A stretch of 64,000 bases of DNA from Janthinobacterium lividum PAMC 25724 (GCA_000242815.2 AHHB01000041.1:46156-110155), one strand, 5' to 3'. Positions 49,955 through 59,483 are shown, counted from the first letter of the stretch. A program made the numbers and translations. Notes: a model not told the origin generated them from the letters alone.

Positions 49955-50537
49955 TTATGTCCATACCTCAGACGGCCGCAGAATCTTTTTCTTCGGACAC
50001 GGCCTTGTTTGCGTGGCAGCAACTGCGAGCCTTGATACCAGCGCAGCCAAGTTGTCCCGCCGGTTGAACCGATACTGAACTTCAGCAAGATAGCGATGAG
50101 AATACTTGGCAAAGCCGAAGGCCTGGTGCGGGCCGGACAACGTAGTCTTGAGGTTGCCGAATCAGTTTGTGTTTGAGCAGCCATGCCACCTTCCACGACA
50201 CTCCCAGCTGGCGCATCATCGCCAGCGCGGCAATATTGGTCTTGGACTGCGTCATCAGGTCAATCGCAAGATACCATGTCGTCAGCGGCAGGCGCCCATG
50301 GTCCATGATCGTGCCAGCACGCAGACTGCTCTGGTAGCGGCACGCTTTGCATCGCCAGTATCGATTGCATTTGCGCTGAAACTCGTAAGCGTAGGCGTGT
50401 TGGCAACGCGGGCATTTGAATCCACTTGGCCACCTGGCCTTTTCCAGCGCCTTTTCACATTGCTCGTCGGTGCCGTAGTCCCTCATGAACTGCCCAAGAG
50501 ACAAGCCTTTCTGAAACTGAACTGGATTAATCGCCAT
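49955..50537 (-). pseudogene. IS1595-family transposase with internal deletion
   Basis: The first ~125 residues (MAINPVQFQKGLSLGQFMRDYG, the zinc-ribbon CPRCQHAYAYEFQRK...CKAC, and the SWKVAWLLKHKLI end) are an intact IS1595 N-terminal domain. Just after QPQDYVV the frame changes to HQAFGFAKYSHRYLAEVQYRFNRRDNLAALVSRLAVAATQTRP, the family's C-terminus, ending at 49955. The DDE-type catalytic core between them is missing. A deletion with frame change at about 50110 explains this. Confidence 0.8.
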
Positions 50538-50563
50538 GATTTCTCCCGAATAATTAACCGCCC

Positions 50564-50658
50564 TAGGTGTTTAGACTAACAACTTGGCATCGAGTTCGGA
50601 ATCATTAACATAATCAGGACTACGCATGGGTACATGATCCCACGAATCTAAACACCTA
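50564..50658. repeat. 95-bp segment with 12-bp terminal inverted repeats
   Basis: TAGGTGTTTAGA (50564-50575) and TCTAAACACCTA (50647-50658) are exact inverted repeats about 70 bases apart, just outside the start of the IS1595 pseudogene. One could be the IS end; as a unit they resemble a very small non-autonomous element. No target duplication was recognised. Confidence 0.5.
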
Positions 50659-50744
50659 TTCAAGCACGGGTCAGAAACAAAAAAAGCGCCGGCAACGATC
50701 CCCCAGCGGTTTCGCTATTCATACTTCACACCAACCTAGATTTG

Positions 50745-52292
50745 CTATTTAAGCAACCCACCCAGCAAGGCCGCCACCTTCTGCTTCGGCTTGACCGCGA
50801 CCGGCGCCGTGCTGGCGGCAGCCGGGGCTGCCGCCTTGGCTGGCTCATACGGCTTCAGGAACCAGGGATCGGCCTTTTCGCGGCGTGCGCCGGGACCAAA
50901 GGCAGGGCGCGCACTACGCTCGACCGAGCGGCTGTCGCGGCTGTCACCAGCCGGGCGGCTCTCGGGCGCGCGCACGGGACGCGCTTCGCCACCTTCGCTG
51001 CGACGCGGCGGACGGCGTTCACTGTCGCTGCTGCGGGCGGGAGCTGGATTGAAGCCCGTCAATTCACCGCGCTTGATGCTTTGCTTGATGAGTTTTTCGA
51101 TATCGGCCAGCAAGCGCTCGTCTTTATCCGAATAAATCGAAATGGCGTCGCCCGAAGCGCCGGCGCGGCCCGTGCGGCCGATGCGGTGCACATAGTCTTC
51201 GGCGTTGTAGGGCAAGTCGAAGTTGATGACGCACGGCAAGTCGGAAATATCGAGGCCACGCGCGGCCACGTCGGTGGCGACCAGCACGTCGATTTCGCCC
51301 TTCTTGAACGCTTCCAGCGCCGCCATGCGCTCCTGCTGGCTCTTGTCGCCATGAATCGCCGTGGCGCTCATGCCTTCCTGTTCCAGCACGCGGGCCAGGC
51401 GCGAGGCGCCGATCTTGGTGTTCGAGAATACGATGACCTGCTTCAGGTCGCGCTGGCGCAGCAGATGGGCAACCAGGGCATGCTTCTGGTCTTCGCTCAC
51501 CTTGTAGACCACTTGCGTGACCTTGTCGGCCGTCTGGTTGCTGCGCGCCACTTCGATCGTCAGCGGATCGTTGAGGAAAGTTGCCGCCAGCTTCTTGATT
51601 TCTGGCGAGAACGTCGCCGAGAACATCAGGTTCTGGCGCTGTTTCGGCAGCAAGTTGATGATGCGCTGCAAGTCCGGCAAGAAACCCATGTCGAGCATGC
51701 GGTCCGCTTCATCCATGACCAGCATCTGCACCTGGCTCAGGCTAATGTTTTTTTGTTCGATATGATCGAGCAAGCGGCCCGGCGTGGCGATGACGATTTC
51801 CACGCCCCCGCGCAGGAGGACGGTTTGCGGTTTCATGTCCATGCCGCCGAAAACGACCGTCGAACGCAATGGCGTGTGCTTGGCGTAGGCCTTGACGTTT
51901 TCAGCCACCTGCACCGCCAGCTCTCGGGTCGGCGTGAGGATCAGCGCGCGCACCGGATGACGGGCCGGCGACATGCTGCTGCTGGCATGCGCCATCAGCA
52001 ACTGGATGATCGGCAAGGAAAAGCCGGCTGTCTTGCCAGTGCCCGTTTGCGCGGCACCCATCACATCGCGGCCTTGCAGCACCACGGGAATCGCCTGTTC
52101 CTGGATCGGTGTCGGGTGGGTGTAGCCTTGATCGGTCAGTGCGCGCTGGATTTCAGGCGCGAGGCCAAAGTCAGCAAAAGTCAGGCCAGGGGCAACGGGT
52201 GCGGCAGGTGCGGGTGCGGGTGCAGCGGTAACGGGCGCAGCTTCAGGGGCAATCGCCGGACTGGGCGTAGGAGTCGATTCGGTTTCAGACAT
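50745..52292 (-). CDS. rhlE: DEAD-box ATP-dependent RNA helicase RhlE
   Basis: 515 residues. An Ala/Pro-rich start is followed by Q motif FADFGLAPEIQRALTDQGY, motif I AQTGTGKT, PTRELA, VMDEADRMLD (DEAD), SAT, and motifs V/VI (VATDVAARGLDI, HRIGRTGR), then a basic Arg/Ser/Pro C-terminal tail. RhlE unwinds short RNA duplexes in ribosome assembly and RNA decay. The ATG at 52292 was chosen over an upstream in-frame start. Flanked by IS remnants on the left and a chemoreceptor on the right. Confidence 0.93.
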   Translation of the reverse strand: MSETESTPTPSPAIAPEAAPVTAAPAPAPAAPVAPGLTFADFGLAPEIQRALTDQGYTHPTPIQEQAIPVVLQGRDVMGAAQTGTGKTAGFSLPIIQLLMAHASSSMSPARHPVRALILTPTRELAVQVAENVKAYAKHTPLRSTVVFGGMDMKPQTVLLRGGVEIVIATPGRLLDHIEQKNISLSQVQMLVMDEADRMLDMGFLPDLQRIINLLPKQRQNLMFSATFSPEIKKLAATFLNDPLTIEVARSNQTADKVTQVVYKVSEDQKHALVAHLLRQRDLKQVIVFSNTKIGASRLARVLEQEGMSATAIHGDKSQQERMAALEAFKKGEIDVLVATDVAARGLDISDLPCVINFDLPYNAEDYVHRIGRTGRAGASGDAISIYSDKDERLLADIEKLIKQSIKRGELTGFNPAPARSSDSERRPPRRSEGGEARPVRAPESRPAGDSRDSRSVERSARPAFGPGARREKADPWFLKPYEPAKAAAPAAASTAPVAVKPKQKVAALLGGLLK

Positions 52293-52715
52293 AAATTTTC
52301 TGGTGTGCCTCCGCACTGCGGAAGCCATGCTTTCTCAATAAACAACATTTCGGGGCACAGGCAGCTCCGTCTTGCAAGCCATGGATCATCGTTCTTGCGG
52401 CACCTCCGTGCTCCGGGACATGCTGTAGGGCGTATGCGGGAGCGTCGAAGAGATGTGCTGCGATGGCGGCGGAGATCGCGCCGGCGGAACATCGCGCGCA
52501 GAAGATACAATATCAGTGCTGTAAACGATACCCTAATTCACCGCAACTGTACACGGAAACCGTGATTTTCGAGCAAAAAGCGTTCCAGCGATGGCAAGCC
52601 CGAATACCATCGATACCAGCGCCCATGCCAACGCCGATTGAGGGCACGGCAGCAGCGCCAGCAACGGCATCCAGAAACCGCGCAAACGCGCTTAATTTAG
52701 CTTAATTGAGCGACA
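52293..52715. other. Gap between rhlE and the chemoreceptor
   Basis: About 420 bases upstream of rhlE; apart from the doubtful 45-residue frame at 52533-52670 nothing coding is supported. A long rhlE leader is possible, as is common for cold-responsive helicase genes. Confidence 0.35.
52533..52670 (-). CDS. Possible 45-residue membrane peptide
   Basis: A short minus-strand frame beginning MPLLALLPCPQSALAWALVS has one hydrophobic stretch of ~30 residues (to about VFGLAIAGTLFA) and then a basic tail (RKSRF), a plausible single-span topology with the positive end inside. No ribosome site is evident and no homologue is known to me. It lies 45 bases after the stop of the chemoreceptor on the same strand. 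Could be spurious. Confidence 0.22.
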   Translation of the reverse strand: MPLLALLPCPQSALAWALVSMVFGLAIAGTLFARKSRFPCTVAVN

Positions 52716-54380
52716 TTAGAAGCTTTCCCACTCATCTACTGGCGCCGTACCACGCGCTGTACCGGACAATTGACGCGTTGCCGCTGCCGGCGCCTTGACG
52801 CGCGCGCGCGGCACGCTCATGGCAGCATTGGCACCGTCGAGCTTGAAAATGCTCACCACGGCACTCAGGCTGGCCGCCTGCTCCTGCATGGCTTCGGCCG
52901 CCGCGGCCGCCTCTTCCACCAAGGCCGCATTTTGCTGCGTCACTTGATCCATTTGAGCGATGGCCTGGTTGACCTGCTCGATCCCGACGCTCTGCTCGCT
53001 GCTGGCAGCCGTGATCTCGCTCATGATGTCCGTCACCCGGGTAATGCTGGCAACGATGTCATCCATCGAGCGGCCCGCCTGGTCCACCAGTTTTGAGCCC
53101 GCCTCGACTTTCTCGACGGAATCACCGATCAAGACCTTGATATCCTTGGCCGCCGCTGCCGAGCGTTGCGCCAGGTTGCGCACTTCCGTGGCCACGACAG
53201 CAAAGCCGCGTCCATCCTCGCCGGCACGCGCAGCTTCGACGGCGGCATTCAGGGCCAGGATATTGGTCTGGAAAGCAATACCGTCGATGACAGCGATGAT
53301 ATCGACGATCTTGCGCGACGACGCATTGATCGACGCCATCGTGCCGACCACTTCGCTGACGACCTTGCCACCCTCAATGGCGATGCTCGACGAGCTCAGC
53401 GCCATGGTGTTAGCCTGGCGCGCATTGTCCGCATTCTGCTTCACGGTCGAAGTCAGCTCTTCCATCGATGAGGCCGTTTCTTCCAGGGAACTGGCCTGCT
53501 GCTCCGTGCGCGACGACAAATCCTGGTTGCCAGCGGCAATCTGGCTCGACGCCGTGGCGATGTTATCAGTGCCGCTACGCACCTGGCCTACCAGGTTCTG
53601 CAGGCTGGCATTCATGTCTTTCAGGGCTTGCATCAATTGCCCCGTTTCATCTTTCGATTGCACAACAATATGCGCCGTCAAGTCGCCGGCCGCCACCTGG
53701 CGCGCCACGCCGACAGCCGCAATCAGCGGACGCGCCACGCTGCGCGCGACCCACAGCGCCAGCAATATGCCGATGACGACGGCGCCGACCAGCAAGCCGA
53801 TCAGGCTGGCGCGCGAGGCCGCATACGTGGCATCGGCACTGGCACTCGAGCGCGCGCCGCCGTCCGTATTGATGGACACCATTTTATCGAGAACCAGCAT
53901 CATCTCTGTCATGACCTTGGCCGACGTCCCTACAGCCAGCGCGCGCGCGTCTTCCTTTTTCATCTCGCGCGACAGGCTCAACATGCTTGTGTGCAAGCGC
54001 ATGAATTCATCGTTGAGCGCCAGGAAGCGATCAAAGATTTCTTGCTCGCCCGGTTCCGAAATCAGGCGTCGATAGTTGTCACCATCGGCTTTCAACTTGG
54101 CCTGCGTTTGCGTCATGCGCGCTTCATTCAATGCCATGTCGGCATCCTGCGCGGCCAGCATATGCGCCAGTTCCCAACGGCGAAAATCGCTGACATCGCT
54201 GCGCATGGACATGGCTGCCAGCACGCTGGGCATCCAGTTGGCGGATAGATCCGTTGACGCGGTGTTGATGCGTGCCATGGAAAAGATCGCCGACACGCCC
54301 AAAGCCGCCGTCAACAACAGCACGGCACCAAACGACAAAATCAGCTTGGTGGCGATTTTCAAATCAAAAAACCATTTCAT
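52716..54380 (-). CDS. Methyl-accepting chemotaxis protein
   Basis: 554 residues. Membrane helix 1 at about 10-32 ([20 protein letters not shown]), a four-helix-bundle periplasmic sensor (MCP_1-like), helix 2 at about 190-212, a HAMP domain (~213-265), then the signalling domain with the conserved tip [26 protein letters not shown]. The chain ends DEWESF: the last five residues resemble the NWETF-type pentapeptide that docks the methyltransferase CheR. Ligand unknown. No che genes are adjacent. Confidence 0.93.
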   Translation of the reverse strand: MKWFFDLKIATKLILSFGAVLLLTAALGVSAIFSMARINTASTDLSANWMPSVLAAMSMRSDVSDFRRWELAHMLAAQDADMALNEARMTQTQAKLKADGDNYRRLISEPGEQEIFDRFLALNDEFMRLHTSMLSLSREMKKEDARALAVGTSAKVMTEMMLVLDKMVSINTDGGARSSASADATYAASRASLIGLLVGAVVIGILLALWVARSVARPLIAAVGVARQVAAGDLTAHIVVQSKDETGQLMQALKDMNASLQNLVGQVRSGTDNIATASSQIAAGNQDLSSRTEQQASSLEETASSMEELTSTVKQNADNARQANTMALSSSSIAIEGGKVVSEVVGTMASINASSRKIVDIIAVIDGIAFQTNILALNAAVEAARAGEDGRGFAVVATEVRNLAQRSAAAAKDIKVLIGDSVEKVEAGSKLVDQAGRSMDDIVASITRVTDIMSEITAASSEQSVGIEQVNQAIAQMDQVTQQNAALVEEAAAAAEAMQEQAASLSAVVSIFKLDGANAAMSVPRARVKAPAAATRQLSGTARGTAPVDEWESF

Positions 54381-54861
54381 GTGTTGCTTTCTTCATTAGG
54401 CGGACATACGGGACAAGACAGGCGCACACAGCGGCACAGGCTCGGGGCGGGCAGTGAGGCGACCATGGCAAGCGTCGCAGGAGGAAGCGGAAGTGGGCAA
54501 GACTGAAGAGTAGGCGCCGTATCTCCTATCGAAACGCGCGTCAAATTTCTTCGTGCCAACATTTTATCACCGTCGTCGTAGCACGCAGCGTGGTTTGCCT
54601 GCTGCCTGCGGCCTACATTCGTGTCTGGCGCGCTGAATGCCACACTTTTCGCAGCCACCGTTGTTTCCAATCGCAGAAGAATGAAAAGCCACGCGTAGGA
54701 GTCGGATGACACGAGGCAATGTTCCTAGCCTACATAAGCACGTCGGCTCATCTGATGCCCATCCACGTCCCCGGGTCCTATAGTGAATAGCAGATTGAGC
54801 ACAACGCTAGCAAGCCAGAAAAGCAGCGCCATCCAACAAGATCATAAGATGAGGCCCTACC
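54381..54861. other. Gap between divergent chemoreceptor and Crp/Fnr-type genes
   Basis: About 480 bases; both genes start outward from here, so it must hold both promoters. No clear gene, palindromic Fnr box or terminator was recognised. Confidence 0.4.
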
Positions 54862-55668
54862 ATGTACAAAGCTTATAGCAACCTGACACCAGCAACAAAT
54901 AGCCACGCCGCCGCCCAGCACAACTGGCTCGCCGCGCGGGCAACGCCGATGATCAGCATCACGGGCGCGCAACAGAACGAATTACTGCGCGCCCTGTCGC
55001 GCGCCGACTTGGAACGCCTGTTTTGCCAGTTGGAACTGGTCGCCTTACCTGCCGGCAAGCATTTATTCGATTGCGGCGGCAAGATTGAATACACGTATTT
55101 CCCTACCAATGCCATCGTTTCCCTGTTGTATGTCATGGAAGACGGCGCCACCACCGAAATCGCCGTCATCGGCCGCGAAGGCGTCGCTGGCGTGGTGCTG
55201 TACGAGGCCGAGCGCGCCACCTGCAGCGCCATCGTGCAAACCGCTGGCTACGGCTATCGCCTGAAAACCACGTTCCTGCGCGAAGTGTTCAATGAAGGCG
55301 GCGCGCTGGCGCAATTGCTGATGCGCTACACCAGCGCCATGTTTGCGCAAATGGCACAGAACGTGGTGGGCGGGCGTCATTGCAGCATCGAACAGAAACT
55401 GTGCCGCTGGCTGCTGGACCGCCTTGACCGTTCCCTGTCAAACGAGCTGAAGGTCACGCAAGACACCATGGCCAATATGCTGGGCGTGCGCCGCGAAAGC
55501 GTTACCGTCACGGCGCGCAAGCTGCAGGACGAGGGCTTGATCCAGTACCGCCGCGGCACGGTCGAGGTACTTGACCGAGAAGGCCTGGAAACGGCCGCCG
55601 GCAATTGCTACAAGGCCGCCCGTGCCGGTTTCGAGCAGTTCCGCAACGGCATCAGCGCACCGAACTAA
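54862..55668 (+). CDS. Crp/Fnr-family transcriptional regulator
   Basis: 268 residues. A cyclic-nucleotide-binding-like domain (LVALPAGKHLFDCGGKIEYTYFP, then EIAVIGREGVAGVVLYE) is followed by a dimerisation helix and a C-terminal winged helix DTMANMLGVRRESVTVTARKLQDEGLIQYRRG. The Cys residues of oxygen-sensing Fnr and the cAMP-site Arg/Ser pattern of Crp are not evident, so the signal is unknown. It resembles the abundant single-gene Crp/Fnr paralogues of Burkholderiales. Confidence 0.85.
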   Translation: MYKAYSNLTPATNSHAAAQHNWLAARATPMISITGAQQNELLRALSRADLERLFCQLELVALPAGKHLFDCGGKIEYTYFPTNAIVSLLYVMEDGATTEIAVIGREGVAGVVLYEAERATCSAIVQTAGYGYRLKTTFLREVFNEGGALAQLLMRYTSAMFAQMAQNVVGGRHCSIEQKLCRWLLDRLDRSLSNELKVTQDTMANMLGVRRESVTVTARKLQDEGLIQYRRGTVEVLDREGLETAAGNCYKAARAGFEQFRNGISAPN

Positions 55669-55844
55669 GCAGCACGAAGTACACAACTGCAGGGCGTTGC
55701 GACAGGAAAGCAACACCTTGCAACGCCAGTCTTGCCTTGCACTATTTCAGCATCTATGATCCCCATAGAAATTGCAGCATGGAAATACTGACTTTCATCG
55801 GCTTATTTACTACGTGGCTTGACTAACAACTGGAGAGCGTCAGC

Positions 55845-56507
55845 ATGAAACAGCCCCCTATGATTGTCGCCTTGCTGGCTGGCATATTCTGTGCAAGCCA
55901 AGCCCAGGCGGAAGTAGGCATCACGGCCGACCTGGGTACGACTGGCGTCGGCGCGCACCTGAGCGTACCACTGCAATCGAATCTGAATGCCCGTTTTGGC
56001 GTTGGCTTCCTGAACTACTCCTACAACTCCAGCACCGACGATGTCGACTACCAGCTGAAACTCAAGCTGCGAACCTTCGATGCCCTGCTCGACTACTTCC
56101 CCACGGACGGCGCCTTCCGCGTGAGCGCAGGCGTGGTGTATAACGGCAATAAAATCGATGCCAAGGGTAAACCGAACAAGACTGGCAGCTACACACTGAA
56201 CGGCAACACCTACACGGCGGCCAGTGCGGGCCAACTGGACGGCACCATCGATTTTCGTAAAGTCGCGCCCTACATTGGCATCGGCTGGGGCAATGCTGTG
56301 AAAGAGGCTGGCTGGGGTATTTCCAGCGACATCGGTGTCCTGTTCCAGGGCGCGCCCAAGACGGCGCTGAGCAACAGCGGCTGCGACCCGTTGGTGTGCG
56401 CTGCGTTGAAAACAGACGTGGCTGCTGAAAACGCCAAACTGGCCGACAAGGTCAAGGATTTCAAGGCCTACCCAGTACTGCGCATCAGCCTCAGCTATCG
56501 CTACTAA
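55845..56507 (+). CDS. OmpW-like outer membrane beta-barrel protein
   Basis: 220 residues with a signal peptide (to about AQAEV, residue 23). Alternating amphipathic strands, AYPVLRISLSYRY at the C-terminus with a terminal aromatic typical of BAM-targeted barrels. Similar to small eight-stranded porins found in Oxalobacteraceae (VGAHLSVPLQSNLNARFGVGF and LRTFDALLDYFPTDGAFRVSAGVVYN). Function: probably passage of small hydrophobic or ionic compounds; uncertain. Confidence 0.8.
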   Translation: MKQPPMIVALLAGIFCASQAQAEVGITADLGTTGVGAHLSVPLQSNLNARFGVGFLNYSYNSSTDDVDYQLKLKLRTFDALLDYFPTDGAFRVSAGVVYNGNKIDAKGKPNKTGSYTLNGNTYTAASAGQLDGTIDFRKVAPYIGIGWGNAVKEAGWGISSDIGVLFQGAPKTALSNSGCDPLVCAALKTDVAAENAKLADKVKDFKAYPVLRISLSYRY

Positions 56508-56532
56508 GCGGGTTCTTCGGCCTGGCATATTG

Positions 56533-56577
56533 GCCGCCAGGCGCGCGCTCAAGGCGCGCTGCGGCGTGCTTTTTTTA
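56533..56577 (+). terminator. Probable intrinsic terminator after the OmpW-like gene
   Basis: A GC-rich imperfect hairpin centred on GCGCGC TCAAG GCGCGC is followed by GCGGCGTGC and seven T residues. The stem is imperfect outside the core, so confidence is moderate. Confidence 0.5.
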
Positions 56578-56781
56578 TACTCCGTATTCTGGAAAGCGCT
56601 GCAGGCCGGGCAGCGTCAAACGCGTGGTACTCGGGCACAAAGGCGCGCCTGGAATACGCGCAACAGCGGCAAATGGTCGATACACCGGCCGTACCCGGCC
56701 AACTGGCAAGTAGCCGGTACAATGTTGCCATCCCCCCTGGCGCGACGCACATCGCAAGGCGCAGGCACGATGAAAGAATGA

Positions 56782-57273
56782 ATGGAAGACATCAATTGCG
56801 AAGGCTTGCCGCATATCCGCGTATTGGCAGGAGAGAACACAAACGGCCCCGTGTATGAATCCCTGCCGGCACGCCAGATTGACGAACACGTCTACGAACT
56901 ACTGGCCTCGCCCGGCCTGACCCTGAACCTGGCGCGCGGCGACATCGTCAGCATCGCCGACCCGCTCGCCCCCGCCGAAGTACTGAAGCGCGGCGGCAAC
57001 TTCTGCATCCAGATCTACGCCGACGACGTGCCGCAAGAAGCGGTGGAGCAGCTCGAACGCGAGGTGCAAAGCCAGCTGGGCGGCACCATGGATGGCCAAT
57101 ACAATGGCAATCTCACCTTCAGCGTGCCCGGACACCACGGCATCTACAACGTCAACGGCCCCTTCGACGCCTTCCGCACGGCGACGGGCGTGGAATGGTA
57201 CTTCTCCAATATCTACGCCAACCTCGATGACGACGATGATGAAACCTTGCTCTACTGGTGGGTAGATAGGTAA
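56782..57273 (+). CDS. DUF4265-like protein
   Basis: 163 residues, acidic, soluble. Start MEDINCEGLPHIRVLAGEN, then YELLASPGLTLNLARGDIVSIADP, which resembles DUF4265 (two small alpha/beta halves); the C-terminus has a DDDDDE run and ends YWWVDR. DUF4265 proteins are of unknown function and often sit near toxin-immunity genes; no such neighbour is visible here. The start lacks a strong ribosome site. Confidence 0.6.
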   Translation: MEDINCEGLPHIRVLAGENTNGPVYESLPARQIDEHVYELLASPGLTLNLARGDIVSIADPLAPAEVLKRGGNFCIQIYADDVPQEAVEQLEREVQSQLGGTMDGQYNGNLTFSVPGHHGIYNVNGPFDAFRTATGVEWYFSNIYANLDDDDDETLLYWWVDR

Positions 57274-57370
57274 GCATGCTCGTGCGCCAGGCAGGACCAT
57301 GGCACAAGGCTGTGCTCCTACCAGCCCCGCTCAGACTGCAGCGGCTGGCCAGCGTCGCCGCCCAAGCATC

Positions 57371-58096
57371 CTACGATTGGCATATCTCAAGGTAGCGGCC
57401 GAGTACCTTTTCCATGCCCAGCTCCAGGCATTCGACCACCAGCGCGTGGCCGATCGACACTTCCAGGATGCCGGGTATGTCGAGGAAACGCGCCAGGTTG
57501 TGCAAATCGAGGTCGTGCCCGGCATTGACGCCCAGGCCCAGCGCCTGTGCCCGCCGCGCCGCCTGCAAATACGTGTCAAATACGGCATCGGCCTGCGCGC
57601 TGCCGTAACTCTCGGCAAACCGCTCCGTGTACAGTTCCACGCGCGCCGCCCCCACCTCGCGCGCCCACTCCAGTGCAGAGTAGCCGGCATCGACAAACAG
57701 GCTGACGCGGATGCCCAGGTCGTTCAATTGCGCAATGGCGGGACGCAACAGCGCCGCATGCTGTTCAATATCCCAGCCATGATCGGACGTCAACTGGCCC
57801 GGCATGTCGGGCACCAGCGTGCATTGCGCCGGACGCGCGCTTTTCACCACATCCAAAAACTGCGCCGTCGGATAGCCCTCCACATTCAGCTCGCGTCCCC
57901 GCTGCGCGCACAGGCGCTGCAACGGGGCAACATCGTCGTAGCGCGCATGGCGCTGATCAGGGCGTGGGTGCAGCGTGATGCCGGCGGCGCCCAGGTCGAG
58001 AAAGCGCTCGGAAAACGCGAGCAAGTCGGGGAAATTGCGGCCGCGCGAATTACGCAGCAGGGCGATTTTATTAACGTTAACGGAGAGCTGGGTCAT
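57371..58096 (-). CDS. pdxJ: Pyridoxine 5'-phosphate synthase
   Basis: 241-residue TIM-barrel enzyme joining 1-deoxyxylulose 5-phosphate and 3-amino-acetone phosphate in vitamin B6 synthesis. LSVNVNKIALLRNSRG, ITLHPRPDQRHAR (catalytic His/phosphate site) and VNAGHDLDLHNL are the PdxJ motifs. Full length; starts MTQLSV. Confidence 0.95.
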   Translation of the reverse strand: MTQLSVNVNKIALLRNSRGRNFPDLLAFSERFLDLGAAGITLHPRPDQRHARYDDVAPLQRLCAQRGRELNVEGYPTAQFLDVVKSARPAQCTLVPDMPGQLTSDHGWDIEQHAALLRPAIAQLNDLGIRVSLFVDAGYSALEWAREVGAARVELYTERFAESYGSAQADAVFDTYLQAARRAQALGLGVNAGHDLDLHNLARFLDIPGILEVSIGHALVVECLELGMEKVLGRYLEICQS

Positions 58097-58226
58097 GGGC
58101 AGGTATTGAGTGAAAGTGACGAGTCTGACAGCGATTGTAGCGGATCGCGCGCGCAGGCGATGGCCAACCGAACGCGTCGCTACGTGCTACGATGCAAGAC
58201 AAATTTCCACGAATTCAACACATACC

Positions 58227-58940
58227 ATGACCTACCAGCTATTCCTGCTTGACCTGGACGATACCCTGCTCGATTTCAAGGCTTCCGAAAAACGCTCGTT
58301 CCTGCACACCATGCACGAACTGGGGCTGCGCGACGACATCGAGGCCCTGTTCGCGCAATACCAGACGATCAACGTCGACCTGTGGAAACGCTTCGAAACG
58401 GGCGACGTGAGCAAGGACTTCCTGAAAGTGGAGCGCTTCCGCAAAACGTTTGCACTGAGCGGCATAGACCTCGCTCCAGAACTGGCCAGCCGTCTGTATC
58501 TGGAATCGCTGCCGGACACGGTCGTACTGATCGATGGCGCCAAGCAAGTGTGCGAAACGCTGTCGCGTATCGGCGAAGTGGGCATCGTCACCAATGGCGT
58601 CGAATCCATCCAAAACCGCCGCATCGCCGCCTCCGGCCTGAGCGACTTCATCTCCTTCGTCGCCACCTCCGAAGCCTGCGGCCACGCCAAGCCGGACGTG
58701 CGCTTCTTCGAGTATGCGACCAAGATGGCGCGCACCTTCAGCAAGGAAACATCGATCATCATCGGCGACCGGCTGGACGCCGACATCCTCGGTGCCAACC
58801 GCTATGGCATCGACAGTTGCTGGTTTAATCCGGATGGCCTGGCCAATACCTCGGCCGCCTTGCCCACCTATGAAGTGGCCAGCCTGCATGACATCATGCC
58901 GGCACTGGACGCGATGCAAGTCAAGCGCAAACAGGCTTGA
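58227..58940 (+). CDS. HAD-superfamily phosphatase, YjjG-like
   Basis: 237 residues. Motif I FLLDLDDTLLDF (DxD near residue 9), GIVTNGVESIQNRRIAASGL (motif II Thr) and CGHAKPDVRFFEYA plus IIGDRLDADILGANRYGID (motifs III and IV). These features and length fit YjjG-type nucleotidases that dephosphorylate non-canonical pyrimidine nucleotides. The ATG at 58227 was used because the upstream frame has no family similarity. Confidence 0.85.
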   Translation: MTYQLFLLDLDDTLLDFKASEKRSFLHTMHELGLRDDIEALFAQYQTINVDLWKRFETGDVSKDFLKVERFRKTFALSGIDLAPELASRLYLESLPDTVVLIDGAKQVCETLSRIGEVGIVTNGVESIQNRRIAASGLSDFISFVATSEACGHAKPDVRFFEYATKMARTFSKETSIIIGDRLDADILGANRYGIDSCWFNPDGLANTSAALPTYEVASLHDIMPALDAMQVKRKQA

Positions 58941-58990
58941 TGTTGCACCAGCGCAGCACCTGACATACGCTGGCAGCGGCACGCAGCACA

Positions 58991-59326
58991 TCAATCGCGC
59001 GTCAGCACTTCCAACAATGCAATCTCGAAGATCAAGTTGGAATGTGGCGCTATCAAGCCCACCTGGCGCTCACCATACGCCAGCGCCGCCGGCACCCACA
59101 GCTTGCGCGTGCCACCGACCTGCATGCCCTGCAAACCCACAATCCAGCCCTGGATGACCTTGTTATTGCTCAGCACACAGCGAAAAGGCTCACCCCGCTT
59201 ATGCGACGAGTCAAACTCCGTGCCGTCTTCCAGCCAGCCCCGGTAATGGGCCGTGATCAGGGCACCACGCGCCGCCGCCTTGCCATCGCCCAGCACGATA
59301 TCGTCAATCTTCACTTCAGCCGTCAT
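58991..59326 (-). CDS. FKBP-type peptidyl-prolyl cis-trans isomerase
   Basis: 111-residue minimal FKBP domain: GALITAHYRGWLEDGTEFDSSHKRGEPFRCVL, VIQGWIVGLQGMQVGGTRKLWVPAALAYGER and LIFEIALLEVL, with active-site Tyr, Phe, Asp and Trp present. No signal peptide, so cytosolic; assists proline isomerisation during folding. It is the last core gene before the tRNA scar. Confidence 0.93.
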   Translation of the reverse strand: MTAEVKIDDIVLGDGKAAARGALITAHYRGWLEDGTEFDSSHKRGEPFRCVLSNNKVIQGWIVGLQGMQVGGTRKLWVPAALAYGERQVGLIAPHSNLIFEIALLEVLTRD

Positions 59327-59375
59327 CTCGTTTCATCCTTCATCAGTCAGCAAGCCGCGATTGTACGGCAACATG

Positions 59376-59406
59376 AAAAAAGCCCCGGCAGTCACCCGCC
59401 GGGGCT
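59376..59406 (-). terminator. Intrinsic terminator downstream of the tRNA fragment
   Basis: AGCCCCGGC and GCCGGGGCT form a 9-bp stem; on the minus strand the stem is followed by a run of T. It would end transcription coming from the right, originally from the tRNA gene. Confidence 0.8.
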
Positions 59407-59427
59407 TGATCTATTGCTGCGAAATTC

Positions 59428-59483
59428 TGGTGGGCCTCCCGTGAGTCGAACACGGCACCAACGGATTATGAGTGCGTCTTGCT
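59428..59483 (-). tRNA. 3' fragment of a CAU-anticodon tRNA, island attachment scar
   Basis: On the minus strand the sequence gives, from 5' to 3', an anticodon arm with loop CTCATAA (anticodon CAU at 59468-59470; one stem mismatch), a variable region, a T arm CCGTG-TTCGACT-CACGG, the acceptor 3' strand GAGGCCC and ACCA. The 5' acceptor strand and D arm are absent: upstream sequence is unrelated. Such 3' halves remain when an integrative element recombines into a tRNA gene. It cannot be a working tRNA. Isoacceptor (Met or Ile2) is not decided. Confidence 0.75.

Noticed and set aside
54377..54712. 111-codon minus-strand frame upstream of the chemoreceptor
   Set aside because: No motif, Cys/Pro-rich shadow composition, and it overlaps the chemoreceptor start.
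56530..56781. 83-codon plus-strand frame after the OmpW-like gene
   Set aside because: Begins inside the terminator hairpin and has no family resemblance.
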